DNA from: Antedon bifida
Taxonomy: Eukaryota > Echinodermata > Crinoidea > Comatulida > Antedonidae
Direction of reading: 5' to 3'
DNA length: 64,000 bases
Assembly (NCBI GenBank): GCA_963402885.1
Contig: OY727098.1
Location: forward strand, 2,289,001-2,353,000
A model generated the notes under the pieces. The model was not told the origin of the DNA. It was given only the letters and a program-made list of their open reading frames with translations, and did not search any database. The position numbers were made by a program, and so were the translations under genes. Shown here in pieces: positions 12,595-25,400 of the stretch. Within the stretch, counting starts at the first letter, position 1. Each line of letters starts with the position of its first letter.

Positions 12595-14110
12595 CTAAGG
12601 GCTTTCTGTATTCTCCATGGTTGAGTTGTTGGTCAAGTCTAGGCCTTCTGGGTGAGGCAAGTGGTATGGTTCCTTAACGGAGATGACACCGCAATCTGAA
12701 ACTCGGATGATTCTATCTGGGTAGGCATATTCATTAGTTTCTTCATCAACGATCTCATCAATAACATCCTGGGGAGAACAATTAAAGAAACAATAATTAA
12801 CAACATGGCTAACATGAAATTATGAATTCCAAGTTTAGAAACTGTACAAGATTTCCAAGTAACAGGTATTAGATGCAACATTGACGGATCCGGGAAACTT
12901 GAAAATATGAATATATGGGTTAAGCTTACCGGTTTGAAAGCTGATATTAACCCAATCTTAATCTATTTTATTGATTATTTATTGTTGTTATTATGTGTAA
13001 CTATTTATTTCTACTTTATTACCAATTTTCTTACAATATGAGCAATACAAAGTTATTAAAAAAATGTGTTTTTTTAAACAAAAGAGTATTCATCACAGAT
13101 CTTGCAAAGATATTTACTTACATTATTTAATTGGTTCTATGTTTACGTTCGTTTACGGTGGACTTTCAAATCCAATGTTAAACTCTTAATTTTTCTCAAC
13201 GTTTAAATAAACTGTATAATAGCATGTAGGAATCAATTGAAGTAAATTGTAGGCACATCAAAACAATTATGAAAACTCAAACATACCATTCCTTCAATAA
13301 CTTTTCCAAATACAACGTGTTTGCCATCAAGCCATTTAGCACTGTTCAATAAGATGAAGAATTGTGAGTTGTTTGTGTCTGTTCCAGCGTTAGCCATTGA
13401 TACCCATCCTGGTCCCCAATGCCTCAAGTTGAAGTTCTCGTCGGAGAAATATTCTCCATAGATGCTTCGTCCTGTAAATAATAGATTCAAATGATTATAT
13501 TCAATATATTGATCATTAAGTTTAAAATATCATGCGACCATGTGATTAAAGACATCTTTCTGATGAGCGTATTGGATTAACATTAAGTCATAGTTGAACA
13601 AATAAAAATTACCTCCTGTGCCGTCTCCGCTTGTGATGTCACCCATCTGGAGTACGAAGTCCGGTACGACACGGTGGATGATTGTGTTTTTGTAGCTCAT
13701 ACTTTTCTGAAATTAAAAATTTTATAAATTTAATTACCAAGATGTATATAAATTAACGTGGTAGAATCGAGTCAAAGACATCGAAGATTACAAGCGATCA
13801 AGGCTTTAGTAAGACAGCAGCTGAAATTAATACTCACATCATTTCTCCATCCTCCTCTTGCCAGGGCAGCAAAGTTATGTACTGTAACTGGGCATGTCTC
13901 ACCGAACAGTGCAATAACGAATCGGCCAATTGGCTCGTCATCAATCTCAATATCAAAGAACACTTTCTTGGTTACAAGTAAATCGTTGGTTCTGTCACGG
14001 TCCGTATCTTCCCATGGTTTTGGTTTTCTTGCTTTACGTTTCTTAGCATCCACAGAAAGGAATGATGCCACCAGGCAGAGAATTACGCAAATGTAAAGTG
14101 TTAACTTCAT
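12595..14110 (-). CDS. Secreted cyclophilin-type peptidyl-prolyl isomerase, copy 2
   Basis: Tandem paralogue of the gene at 5490-7369 with identical exon structure. Coding exons are 14110-13838, 13706-13613, 13471-13287 and 12768-12595, with GT-AG junctions and a 241-aa product. The signal peptide and basic segment are the same. The catalytic region reads [15 protein letters not shown], then GDGTGG, SQFF and [13 protein letters not shown]. Exon 4 differs from copy 1 at one base by hand count (Ala to Ser in YFSDENF), whereas exon 3 differs at about 13 of 94. The C-terminus is slightly longer, ending STMENTESP. Expected to be an active secretory-pathway isomerase, possibly with different expression or clients from copy 1. 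Confidence 0.9.
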
Positions 14111-14355
14111 GATCTATGGAAAAATAATGTTAACGATGTCAACATGGTCTTCGACTTTGTGGTTTTAATTGCAAACATGTTTTAAACATTCTAACATTTA
14201 GTGTCGAAAAGTTATGCAAACTAGAAATAATAATTTAAAGAAGTAGCAAGAAGCTTCCTGACGCAAGCTTATCCACAATTTTCATCCTGTTGGTGCAGTA
14301 GTAGCCTACTCACTGCTTCCTTGGGCTCGAATCTAACCCTAGCCATCAATGCAAG

Positions 14356-14425
14356 CGCGGGGGTCTAGAGGTATGGACGTTAGGCTAGCTCGTGGGTTCG
14401 AGTTCCATCCGAGAAAGTTTTACAG
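14356..14425 (+). repeat. tRNA-derived SINE head
   Basis: GGGTCTAGAGGTATGGACGT and the B-box-like GTGGGTTCGAGTTCC followed by ATCCGAGAA resemble a tRNA-derived SINE promoter. A related copy is at 38688-38742. It lies in the 5'UTR intron of cyclophilin copy 2. Confidence 0.5.
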
Positions 14426-14619
14426 TGTAGGACAAGAAATCTGACCAAACTAGAAGTGTTTATACAAATTACAACTACGGCGCTAGGCCAAATAATAGTA
14501 AAACTAGGCCTATAGTATAAAGACTGCAAAAGAAGTTTATTCCAAACTGAAATGTAGTATCTGAAAATAATGGTTAGTCTACATAACAACAAGAAATAAA
14601 TTCGCTTTAGTATACTTAC

Positions 14620-14660
14620 GAAATGTTACTTCAATCAGTTCTGATTCAAAATGTGATGCC
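14620..14660 (-). other. 5'UTR exon of cyclophilin copy 2
   Basis: A GTAAGT donor follows base 14620 on the minus strand. The acceptor CCATAG ends at 14114, just before the start codon at 14110. The right edge is approximate. Confidence 0.6.
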
Positions 14661-14755
14661 AATACCATTTCATAGCCGGTATTTATGTAGGAGATCGTGA
14701 CATGCCGTCCAACGACGGCTCTAAAAGCTGTCGCATTTGCCAACACGACACACTA
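14651..14755 (-). promoter_or_regulatory. Core promoter of cyclophilin copy 2
   Basis: The minus strand carries CATAAATA at 14687-14680 inside the block shared with 7951-8062 (GATGCCAATACCATTTCATA, CTAAAAGCTGT, TTTGCCAACACGACACAC on plus). Conservation between paralogues supports a real core promoter. Confidence 0.6.
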
Positions 14756-15604
14756 CACGTAGTGTAAGGCCTAGATGTGTACACACCGTGGGGATTTGTG
14801 TCATGTATAAGCAAACCTTTGTAACAAATTCTATAATTACAAACGGGATAATGAATCCCTTTTGTTATACTTAAAGGTTATTGTTTGAAGGTGAAATTGT
14901 AGATTGAACGTTGTAACTAGACCTAGTCATATTACTTCTTTTCATTTAAGAAGATATATTTATGTATATGAAAAATGTATAGTAATGAATTCGTAGTTGT
15001 AAATTTCGTAATTGTACGATAGACTAAAAAACACACTTTATTTTCTTTATATGTTTTGAGAAACAAACCTTCTTCAGCACTTCTTAATAACGAATAAAAA
15101 ATAATTTAATAATTTGAACAGAACAGATACAGATCTGTTGCTCGAAAAACGTATGTACCATGACGAAATGTGTATTTTTGTTGCGAAAACCACAATAAGA
15201 AAAGTAGTTGTTTAGAGTAGTTAAATTTAATATTCATTATATTACATGAATTTACCATTTTCTTTTATTGAAGAGGCCTAAAGTGGACATTTATTTTTTC
15301 TTAATACAGCAAAACGTGAATGCCTTCTTGCAATAATGATTGTTGGATTTCGTTTAGGGAAGGTAATGACGAACGTTAAATCGGCCAAATACAGTCTCGA
15401 ATTAACGGATGGATGAAACAGATTAAATCGTTTGTATCAATTACCGTCTCCTAATTCCGTCTACCGTTACTTTTTACGTTTCCTCATGAATACAATTATG
15501 AATATGATACGTTTATGAACATTCGAGACGCGAAAAAACAACTTTACAATAGTACAGTAACTTTAGTATTGGTATCATTGGCGGCGTGTATTACGTAATA
15601 AACC

Positions 15605-15893
15605 AAACCATTTATACTAGGACGATAACGATCAACGATAAGGATCGACGATAACGATCGACGATAACTAGATAACAGTGCATTTTCCTACACAAAATAA
15701 AAGAAATCGTGATTGATCATTTTATGTTATATTTAGCCCCAAAAAAGCTAGTATGAACACCTTTCTAATATCCTTCGTTTTATCATGAAGAAATCATAGT
15801 CTGGTCTCTATGGTTTTGTGTAAGAAAAATTTAAAATCTATTTGTTGTCGTTCGTTATATCGTTCGCAGTAATAAAATAAACGGACCTTTACC
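15605..15893. mobile_element. MITE family 3
   Basis: The left end CCATTTATACTAGGACGATA and the right end GTTCGCAGTAATAAAATAAA with CGGACCTTTACCG form an imperfect inverted pair. The interior carries a short tandem repeat of GACGATAACGATC. It is related to the element at 45255-45765. Confidence 0.5.
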
Positions 15894-16057
15894 GCTTTTA
15901 GATTTACATTTTCCAATTCTAATAGCAGAAATATGAGGCAGGGTTAGCTTATAAAAAGACATTTTCTGAGAAGTACGAGCAGAGGTTGACGACAAGCAAT
16001 GTTATATAAATAATGTTAAATTAGAAATCATACTACGACGAAAAATGTTCACTGTTT

Positions 16058-16179
16058 CGGCGACAACAGACTCATTTACCACTCGGCTTTGTTTTCAACA
16101 AGGGGGATCCCTGACTTTCACACCTATTGTCTACCAAACGATTATTTACAGGTCCTTAGTACGTGGCTGGTAACACATT
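16058..16179 (+). repeat. Repeat pair member B (matches 8781-8903)
   Basis: Starts CGGCGACAACAGACTCATTT; about 120 bp nearly identical to 8781-8903. An open frame across it is a by-product and matches no known domain. Confidence 0.7.
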
Positions 16180-16423
16180 GCCTATCTTGTCCACGTATCA
16201 TCTTGTGGCAAACTCGAAACAATTATTACGTGCCATTGTGTGAAGTCACAAAAGATTACCAATTGAGGATATAATTTATTAGTTTACATTAACTAATTAG
16301 GGTTTTAGTAATTACTGATCAATGGTTTAATAGGCAACAACATGTTGCAAGCGCACACGTGTTATAAGGATAACACGCACTGATGTTATATTATGTAACA
16401 TAGAAAATACAACATTCAATGAT

Positions 16424-16498
16424 GACGTGGGGCCGAGTTGACGTGGGGCCGAGTTGACGTGGGGCCGACTTGACGAGACGGTTTAGGGCCGAGTTGGA
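16424..16498 (+). repeat. 16-bp G-rich tandem repeat
   Basis: Three perfect units of GACGTGGGGCCGAGTT, the last with a C for G change, are followed by a degenerate fourth (GGTTTAGGGCCGAGTTGG). It is GC-rich against an AT-rich background. Confidence 0.85.
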
Positions 16499-16499
16499 T

Positions 16500-17948
16500 C
16501 GAATTCTTTTAATATCACTGTGATCTTCTTCAAAGACGAATTATTGGAAAAAAACGAGTGGTAATGTATCAAAAAGCTAAAATTAGTGGAGCTGTATCTT
16601 GGTGGTTTAGCGTTCTTCGGTCCTGCTAGTGCAGAGTTGTAACTCACGATTCTCCCTACTTCACTCCGTAAGCCTCAAATGAAGACTTTGGATTTGTCCG
16701 ACGAAAATGAGAAAAGAAGGGTAAATAAATATTTAGTCATATCACCATGGTGTTGCAGTACGCGTGTTGATCTACCGATTGTTTCATTGCGATATTAACT
16801 TTCCAAGCAAGTATTTACGCACACCGAACCATTAATGTTACATAACTATTCTTGGGAATAGTGTATTGAAGGACACTTTCCCGTGAAACGAACGAAGGGC
16901 AATATTATACAATACCACTACGGCCAACTCCTATTTATGGGCAACGACGACGACTCACTGTTGGATTAATTACAAAATCAGGACAGGTTACAGAATAAGT
17001 TTTTTTAAATAGTTGTTCGTACTTTAAAAAAAAAAAGAATCTTAGAAGCGAGCCAACAAAATGACTTTAAAAATAATTTGATTCTCAGACTTTCTAGCGT
17101 AAAGATTTGCATTTATTCCACAAAATACAACCTAACACATACGATACAATATTTTGTAGTAACTACACATTAACTTATTCAAATACATAAGTTTTAGGTA
17201 TAACTAAGTTCATTGAAGGGTGATTTATATTTAAATACACTTCACGAGTTTTATAGGCTAATTCGTATTTGGCTATTAATATGCCTACAAAAATTTAAAA
17301 GAAAAAGCAAAAATATATTGTTATTTCTTAAATAGTAGTAACTTAAAATAAACTAAAAGTTAAATATCCTACATTGCAAAAAGAACAAGTTTGCACCATA
17401 TAATATATACTAGCACAGGTAATGTATAACATGTATTTTAAAAAACCAAATAGTGGACACGGCAAACATGTGACCAAAAAAGAACAGTGAATACTGTATG
17501 AACGCAATGTAAATAAACGTTTACTAATTATCGAAATAACGAAACGATTCTACAGCCCAAATAATAGAGTAGAACCCCTATTCAGTGGATACCCCTGTTA
17601 AGAGGTCACTTTACAATGGAACGAACAAGGAGCAACACTGTATTCAGTGACATTAAGGGGGCACTTTGTTGGGTCGCGAAGATGTCCCCTTAATAGGAAC
17701 TCTAAAGACAATCACATAAATTAGAAAATATCAAATATTACATCTCCTTGCTTTCAGGTAACAGTAAACATATTATAAAATCAACAACTTATATTGTTTA
17801 CAAAACACTATAAGCATAACTTAGAACTATTTTAAAGCAAGATCTAAGTATCTTTTTTAGATTCTTTTTAAATAATTGAAAAATAAACAACACAATATGC
17901 ATTGAAGAATACCATAATTGTAATAAATAAATGAATAAGAGAAATCTA
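16500..17948. other. Non-coding stretch with degenerate dispersed repeats
   Basis: No gene seen. Around 17570-17700 a segment with AACCCCTATTCAGTGGATAC and several ACTTT/CCCTTAATAGG words looks like a decayed dispersed repeat. A weak relative is at 16850-16925. Confidence 0.35.
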
Positions 17949-18415
17949 AGAAATATAAGTTAATGAGAAATAAGGTCGTGAGAAATAAGGTAATGATGAA
18001 TAAGTTCACGAGAAATAAGGTAATGAGAAATAAGGTAATGATGAATAAGGTAATGATGAATAAGTTCATAAGGAATAAGGTAATGAGAAATAAGGTATTG
18101 AGAAATAAGGTAATGATGAATACGGTAATTGATGAATAAGGTAATGAGAAATAAGGTAATGATGAATAAGTTCACCAGGAATAAGGTAATGATGAATAAG
18201 TTCATGATGAATAAGGTAATGAGAAATAAGGTCATGAGAAATAAGGTAATGATGAATAAGTTCATGAGGAATAAGGTAATGAGAAATAAGGTACTGATGA
18301 ATAAGTTCATGAGGAATAAGGCAATGAGAAATAAAGTAATGATGAATAAGTTCATAAGGAATAAGGTAATGAGAAATAAGGTAATGATGAATAAGTTCAT
18401 GAGGAATAAGCAAAT
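17949..18415. repeat. Minisatellite of GAGAAATAAGGTAATGATGAATAAG-type units
   Basis: About 470 bp of interleaved short units (GAGAAATAAGGTAAT and GATGAATAAGTTCAT variants) form a higher-order pattern. Frames are open on both strands because units keep period and lack stops (plus: Met-Arg/Met-Asn-Lys-Val type; minus: Leu-Ile-His-His/Ser-His type). These are not treated as genes. Confidence 0.9.
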
Positions 18416-20573
18416 TTTATTACTGGATGAAACCACTAATGCTTGTAAAACACTATGCTGTTATTGCAACTTTTAACAAATAGGCCTATAAAATAAAAAC
18501 TAATTAATTAATTAATATTACACTATGTTGCTACTATGCTAAAGCAGGCTTTGGGAATGTTATATAAATATTTGTAAGTTATATGTTATGTTATATAATT
18601 ACCATTATAAAAATCAAAATTTATTAAAATTACCTACTTTAAGTTATACTTACTTGTTTACAAGTTTATAACTTAAGTTTGCGCACTTTTGTACATTTTT
18701 GTCAACTTATGTTTATCTCTCAGGTCAACATTTATAAAGCAAATAATGATATGATAATTTGCTAATAATGCCATTGAGCTTATAAAAGGGCATAGATTTA
18801 ATCATTATCTGTCAAAAAACCTAATAACACAATTCAAGAATCAACTTTTCTTTTTAATTGGAAGATTGAAAGAAAGAATTTTGCCACATTTTTGTATTCT
18901 ATCAATTTACCAATAAAAGTTTGTGTTATTAACAGAAATGGATGCACCACCATTAAATTAATAATCAAACAATGTTTATGGTTCATAAATATATATAAAT
19001 TGTTTTTAATAATATTTAGTTTTGATTTTAAAAATATAGTTTATTTAATTAATTAAATTGACGTACTCTATAATAAGTAATGTGTTAAATAGCAATCACA
19101 AAATGGAGAGAGATATTACGGCTTCAATGATACTTATCTAAAATTTAGAATTTTGGGTAAAAAGGACATTTTTGTTTGTACTTGGCACACATTATTAAGT
19201 CTCAGATAGGGTTAGTAAAGAATAGGTTTTATTAAACAATCCTTTTCTATAAATAAAAAATAAACTAAGCATAACTTTACAAAAATAATTTGGAAAAGGT
19301 TATATTAAATAAATACAAAGAAAAAAAAAGATGCCAAATATAAGCCAAAAAAAAAGAAAATAATACAGTATATACAAATATGATGTAAAGGCACCTGAGA
19401 AATAAGTAAAGGTAGGTCTCCTTGGTCCAGTCAATGAAGATATCCAAAATTGATTTAGCCTGCTGCTAAAGTTTCTACATACAATACATGTTTTCAATTT
19501 CAAAATCATAAGTCTAGCATTTTCTAGTGCAGTTACTAGGCGTACATGCTCTATTCTCTTGTATGTCCGTATATAAATTGGAAAAATTAACAATATGTCT
19601 GGGAGCAGGTTAATAATGAATATACTAGCCAATTCTTCATACTGTATCTAGCTTCATACTCTATCTACACCCAGTATCATAGAACAATTCTACGATACAG
19701 TGTCATATTTGCATCACATGTGAGTCTGTATCATGTCACATGTGATGTTGAATTTACCCTAACTTAAAACCCTAAAACTAATTCCATGATATAAAATTCA
19801 CATGTGAAGCTGTATCATAGGCCATAAGTCTAACCTTGACATAATACAGATGCCACATTTGATACATATGTCACACTGTATTACAGAATGTGCCTATGAT
19901 ACTGGCCATAGAATGCTATATGTGAAGATACAGTACAGAGAATTACAAGAAATCATACACATTAGTTATTCTATTGATACATCTCTGCAAGAACATGACT
20001 GTGGAACTATCAAAGGGGTGTAAAAAAACGTACTAATAATGACACTATAAACAAAATACTGTATTACGTAAATAAATTATTCATTCCTGATAGAGGACAC
20101 TGACCTCATCACATTGCACTACACAAGATGTCATTGGCCATGACATCTTCTACATTGGTAATGATCTGGTGACAGCATCTAAAGATGGTCACCAACATCA
20201 TCTACATCATTGCCATCAAATGGCAGCTACTGCACGTTGCCTTCTAAATATAAAAAACTTTTCTCGAAAAATAGATTAGTAATAGGGTTCTGACAAACTA
20301 ATTTTAGTTTTAAGTACCAACCTTACAATGTATTTAAAAACCTAAACATTTAAATATTTTTTCACTAGTTAATGCAATAACACCAAATCACTAAACAATA
20401 CACATCATTAACAACATTCACTTTGTTTTGTGTTTCTGAGAGCGACTATTAACTATCCTTGCCTTGAACAGACAGAGAATGTTATACTGTATACAGTGAG
20501 AACATTCAGTTACATAGCATAATAAAAATAATAATACAAATAACATTAGTATGATAATCTGCATAAAGCTTGG
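18416..20573. other. Non-coding stretch, no gene seen
   Basis: AT-rich. Around 19650-19930 the words CACATGTGA and TGTATCAT recur, suggesting a low-order repeat. No exon or RNA gene is supported. Confidence 0.35.
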
Positions 20574-20776
20574 TTCCCACTAGCGATGCAACGTAACGCA
20601 ACCTACGCAACGTAAGAAATTGCCCTTCCAATAATTGTGTTTTCCCCCGCCTGCGTGAAATCAAACCTGTGATGTTTGCAGCACTGTTGCATCGTCGGTT
20701 CCCACTTGTGATTACGCAATACAGCACTTTGCGCCGATACGTTGTTACGTTTCGTAGCTAGTGGGAACCATGCTTT
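20574..20776. mobile_element. MITE, family 2, near-complete
   Basis: The left end AAGCTTGGTTCCCACTAGCG and the right end CTAGTGGGAACCATGCTTTA are inverted repeats. The interior holds GCAACCTACGCAACGTAAG and TGCCCTTCCAATAATTGTG. It is non-coding, about 200 bp. Confidence 0.8.
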
Positions 20777-21768
20777 AACTGTTCACATAGTTTTCGATTT
20801 GCGACGAACGATGACCAAAGTAGTATGTAGTGTTTTATTCAATATGTGCATGCTGGGATATTGGGATGTTTCCTCGCTCCTCCTACCTCAACAGAGCGTC
20901 TGCCAATGACACATTGATTGACCTAGGTAAGTCGTCGATCGTGGCAAATCGAAAGCTCAACTGAACTGCTGTAAGCACAAACGGTCTTTCAATAACTACA
21001 GATTGGAATAGCTACCTCATTAATATGAATAGATTCATCCTATTCTATAAAAAAACAATGGCAAGATCATTGAGTTTGAGCTAAACAACCAAAAATTTAC
21101 AAATTAGTGAAATGGTCAAGTTAATCAAGGTAAAATACATAAAAGGCAGGCTTTGTACGGATACATGACTAGCTTTGGCTACTAGATTAGTAGAGAACAT
21201 CCAAATATACTGCTCAGAGTTTTTTTTTGTATCCTAACTATAGCTCATTGGTAAATAAAAAAATGACAAATATCAGTTGAATCTCAAGAAAATGATAGTA
21301 AGTAATATTTGTAGCTTCAGCTACTACTGTAGATTTGCTAGCGTCCATTAAACATATACCAAGTGGCTTTTACTAATCCACTGTTTGTTCAGACGCTATC
21401 TATAGCACTAATCAACTCTATTGACATTTTAATGCACCAAACTATTACAACCATCTGCTTATTCATTAACTTAATACATTCAAGGTTTACAAAGGCATAA
21501 CAATGTCTACAAAATATATAAAATATATAGTTTTGACCATAACAATCTGGCCCCATACATCATTATAGGAATTGACTTTAAACTGGGTGTACAGTGCCTA
21601 GACCATGGGAGATATAATGCCTAGACTATGAAAGTCTAAATACAGTCTCTACTGTACATGGCTGTTCGGCATACAACCGAAAAACTTGTGAGCATGTGCA
21701 TATGTTGGATACGCTCTATTAATTCCATAGTCTAGGGGCTGTACAGTACAATTAAAAGCTTCCTATTA
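20777..21768. other. Non-coding stretch between two MITEs
   Basis: No gene or recognisable element. It may include distal 3'UTR or flank of the arrestin gene to the right. Confidence 0.3.
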
Positions 21769-21888
21769 AGCTTGGTGCCCACGCAAAACAGTGAATTGAC
21801 CAATCACAATGTGATGGGCCATCCAAACTGTTGCTTTTGATTGGTCAACTCACTTTTTTGCATTGCGTTCAAGTGAGAACCAAGCTTT
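21769..21888. mobile_element. MITE, family 2, short variant
   Basis: Starts AAGCTTGGTGCCCACGC and ends CAAGTGAGAACCAAGCTT. The inner arms TGACCAATCACAATGTGATG and GATTGGTCAACTCA form a fold-back. It lies just downstream of the arrestin gene and could be in its 3'UTR. Confidence 0.75.
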
Positions 21889-22431
21889 AGCACTAAATTC
21901 TCTTTTGCAACACTTTTTCTTTTTTGTTAGCACTTTAAATTTGGAATGCTACAAAAGTTTCTTACACAACAAAACATGTAAAATATTCTCTCTTTTTAAA
22001 TATGTACAGTAGAAACAAAATATGGCACCATTCAAGATAATGACATCATTTAACAATTAGTTTTGATTGGTCAAAATAGAATAAATATTTTTATGAAATG
22101 TGTGGTAAAAGTAGTTCATGAAACATGAAGACATAATTTGTTAATTAAAATGATCAGATAAAGATGGAATAATGCAATAAAATTTATCCAAAATTATATT
22201 CGTAATGAGCTGAAGCACCCCAAAAAAAATATCAGAATAGGACTCACAAATTTTGTTGTAAATTTAAAAAAAAGGTTACTTAACAATAGCAAAGCACCTA
22301 GGTTGATGATTAAAAATGAATTCTCTTGTCTCTTGGTTAAAGGCCATATTAGGTAATAATGAGATTATAAATTAAACTTGAACAAATTATTTTTAAATGT
22401 TAAGAAGGTACCTCAACGTTTTCATCAGGTA

Positions 22432-25400
22432 TCAACATCTTACATTTGAGTTTGTATTACTTTCTATCACTTGCGATGAATTTGTTTCATTCTGTAAAAT
22501 AAAAGTACACACAGAAAATTGTTTAAAAACCATTTAGCCATCAGCGAGGGCAGTATCACTTTTTTCTGAATAAAGCCCAGAACTGAATGAACTAATAATA
22601 ATAATAAATTATGAGTTTCAAATTGGAAATGTGCTACATTCTGTTGGGTTTAAAGGGTTTCTTTCTTTGCATTTTTCTGTTTATTGTTTAATAGTCTTGT
22701 AATGGTTCAGATATGAAATCATAAAAGAAATTCCAAATAAATAATATACAGTAAGCTGTCAATTGTAAATGTCTTTATCAAATAGTTTTTTTCTTTTTAA
22801 AATGTTATCAGTATTTATTTTTTCTTTAGGTTTGCCAAATTGCCAAGGGTAACCATTCACTACCCTTCTTGAAGGTGGCAATCCCATTCACAAGACAAAC
22901 ATATACACAAGATGCTCTACATAAACATTTTTTTGGGAGTGGAGTTGTAAATTATTCTGACATATGACAGGACTTGAAACCATGACCCTTGGCCAAGCAT
23001 CATAAGCCACAACGCCACTCCAATTGATTTAGTACATACCACTGAATATGATGGCGGTGGATTACGATATTCATAGTTCCATACATAGGAGTACATAGGG
23101 GTATAAGCTGTTACCCCTATCATATCCCCTGGTTCATCATCTTGGATATCCACTGACCCAAAAACACACTCAGCATAACTTGGAGGTGCTGAAAAAAGCA
23201 CACAAAAATGTGTACATATTGGTAAAATATAGTATTTGTAATCTTACATTTAAAAGCAAAAATGTGTCTTTTAACCTCTGCTTACAATATCAAACTTTAT
23301 GTGACAAAAAAAAATGTGATGTGCCCATATATATTTATGGTGATGTCATAGCACTACCATATTTGGGAATATCACTACCATAATTGGGCACATCACACTT
23401 TTTTGGCAAACTAGTTTGATAGTGTAGACAGAGCTTTAGATAAATGTGATACTTGGTTATAGAAAGTGGTTTGATATATGATGTGGTTTAATAGCTTAAG
23501 GAAATCAGACACAAAGAAAAAGCATAATTAATCAGAACATTTTAATCAATGACGTTTGTAATGTTAATGTTTATGATTAAAGTTAGTAGCATAATGAAAG
23601 ACAAGGCCCATCCAGTCCATAGTAATTATCAATAGTTAGGAACTGGACAGCGATTGACGACTGCTCGATGTAGAACACATTGACTTTTTCAAATGTCTCA
23701 GCAGTTTAAGAGCCAACAATATTTGCATGGGTTCGAGGCCAACTCACTTCAGATAACGACTATAAACCGCAGGTCCAGTGAACACAGTTTGCCCGTGTGG
23801 ACTTAAAAGAACCCAGGTCATCATTTGCATAAAAATTCAAGAACACTTCTATTAATTCTTTTATTCAGGCTTTTTAAACTCAGTTACGTAATTTTTCTGT
23901 CAGTAATTTTGTAATGCTAATGTATAAATTTTAAATATGTTGCCATATTCTGAATAACTTATAATAATTATTCTGACAAATAATTAATTTTGAGGAATTG
24001 TATATGAAATTCCTTTTGGAAAAATGAAATACAATATATTACCTTCTTGAGTACAAATATTACGGAATGTGGCAGGATTGAATCCCAATCCATTTGATTC
24101 AGTAGCCATACTAAAGTTGAAGCTATCAACCGCCAACGGGTCAATTGGTGAGTATGGCGGCGCCCTCAACGGAACAGTACCAATTACTATAGGAAGGTTT
24201 ATGTACAAGTTGGTCGCACCAGTAATATCAAGACAAATCTGAAACAACCAAATATGATTTAGTGAAAATATAAATAAAATGAATATAATAATAAATATAT
24301 ATTATCTTCCCACAATATAACTAATTGCTATACGGTAGAATAACTATTTAAGCTGGGTGCCCACTAGAGACGCAACACAAGGACATCAATAAAACGAATC
24401 TGACATAAATCCAATGCAAGTGGGATTTAGATGCAATGTAAGTGATTTGACCAATGACAAGCGATGGATTATTTGAACTTTCGCTTGTCATTGGTCAAAT
24501 CACATTGCATCTACGTTCTTGTGCTGGGTCTCTAGTGGAAACCAAGCTTAAGAGACTCCTTCGGAATCCAACAGTGTCCCTTAAATAGAGGTTTTCATCT
24601 GAATAGTTATTGAGCTACTGAGTATTTTTACATTATGTAAATATAAAAATCTGAAATACTTACACTAAGAAAATACTCAAGCTTGATTATACTACAGTTG
24701 GTCAACGTTGGCGTGATCGCTGGAATTTTTAACAATTTATTACTCCAACTATCTGAAGAGCGCCCTCTAATGGCTTTGCCTTGTATACAGGCAACCGCAC
24801 TACGTACAGACCTCGATTTTCCGTCAGCATAGAACATTGTTCTTTGGTAGAGGGTCGCCTTTGGTTTCATTCTCCTTGCCGAGCCATTTTCATATTCGCC
24901 TGTAATAGCTATTGATTCTCCTATACAACAGAATAAAGTACTCATTTTCAATTATTGCCATAATAATGAATGTTTAAAGCTCTGTCTACGCTATCAAACT
25001 TTATGTGACAAAAAAATGTGCCTACATCATCTATTTTCGCATATTTATTAAAAAAAAGAATATTTTCATAGTAATCTATTCACCTGGACAATAACCTTTA
25101 CGGTCAGTCTTCACTGACATGCTAATTTGTCCGGCCGCACACAGACCACAGCAAACGGTCTTTTCTTTTGTTCCTACAAGTGGCGTCTGAAATTTAAGAT
25201 CAATTAACATAAATTAATATTGACAATACATATTTAATATAATAATTTTCAAAAGCACTGCAGACATAAGTAAACATTGGCAGCTTCTATTGATGGTCAT
25301 TAGAGAAAATTGATGAAATAAAAAAAATATTTTCCTTACTAGAGATTTTTTTTTAAAAATCATCCTTTATTTCAAATAAAATCATAACAATGTAAAACAA

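Noticed and set aside
16600-16700. Possible tRNA-like sequence near GGTGGTTTAGCGTTCTTCGG
   Set aside because: No convincing B box or stems.
18129-18476. Open frames on both strands in the minisatellite
   Set aside because: Repeat-derived; no domain, no start or splice context.
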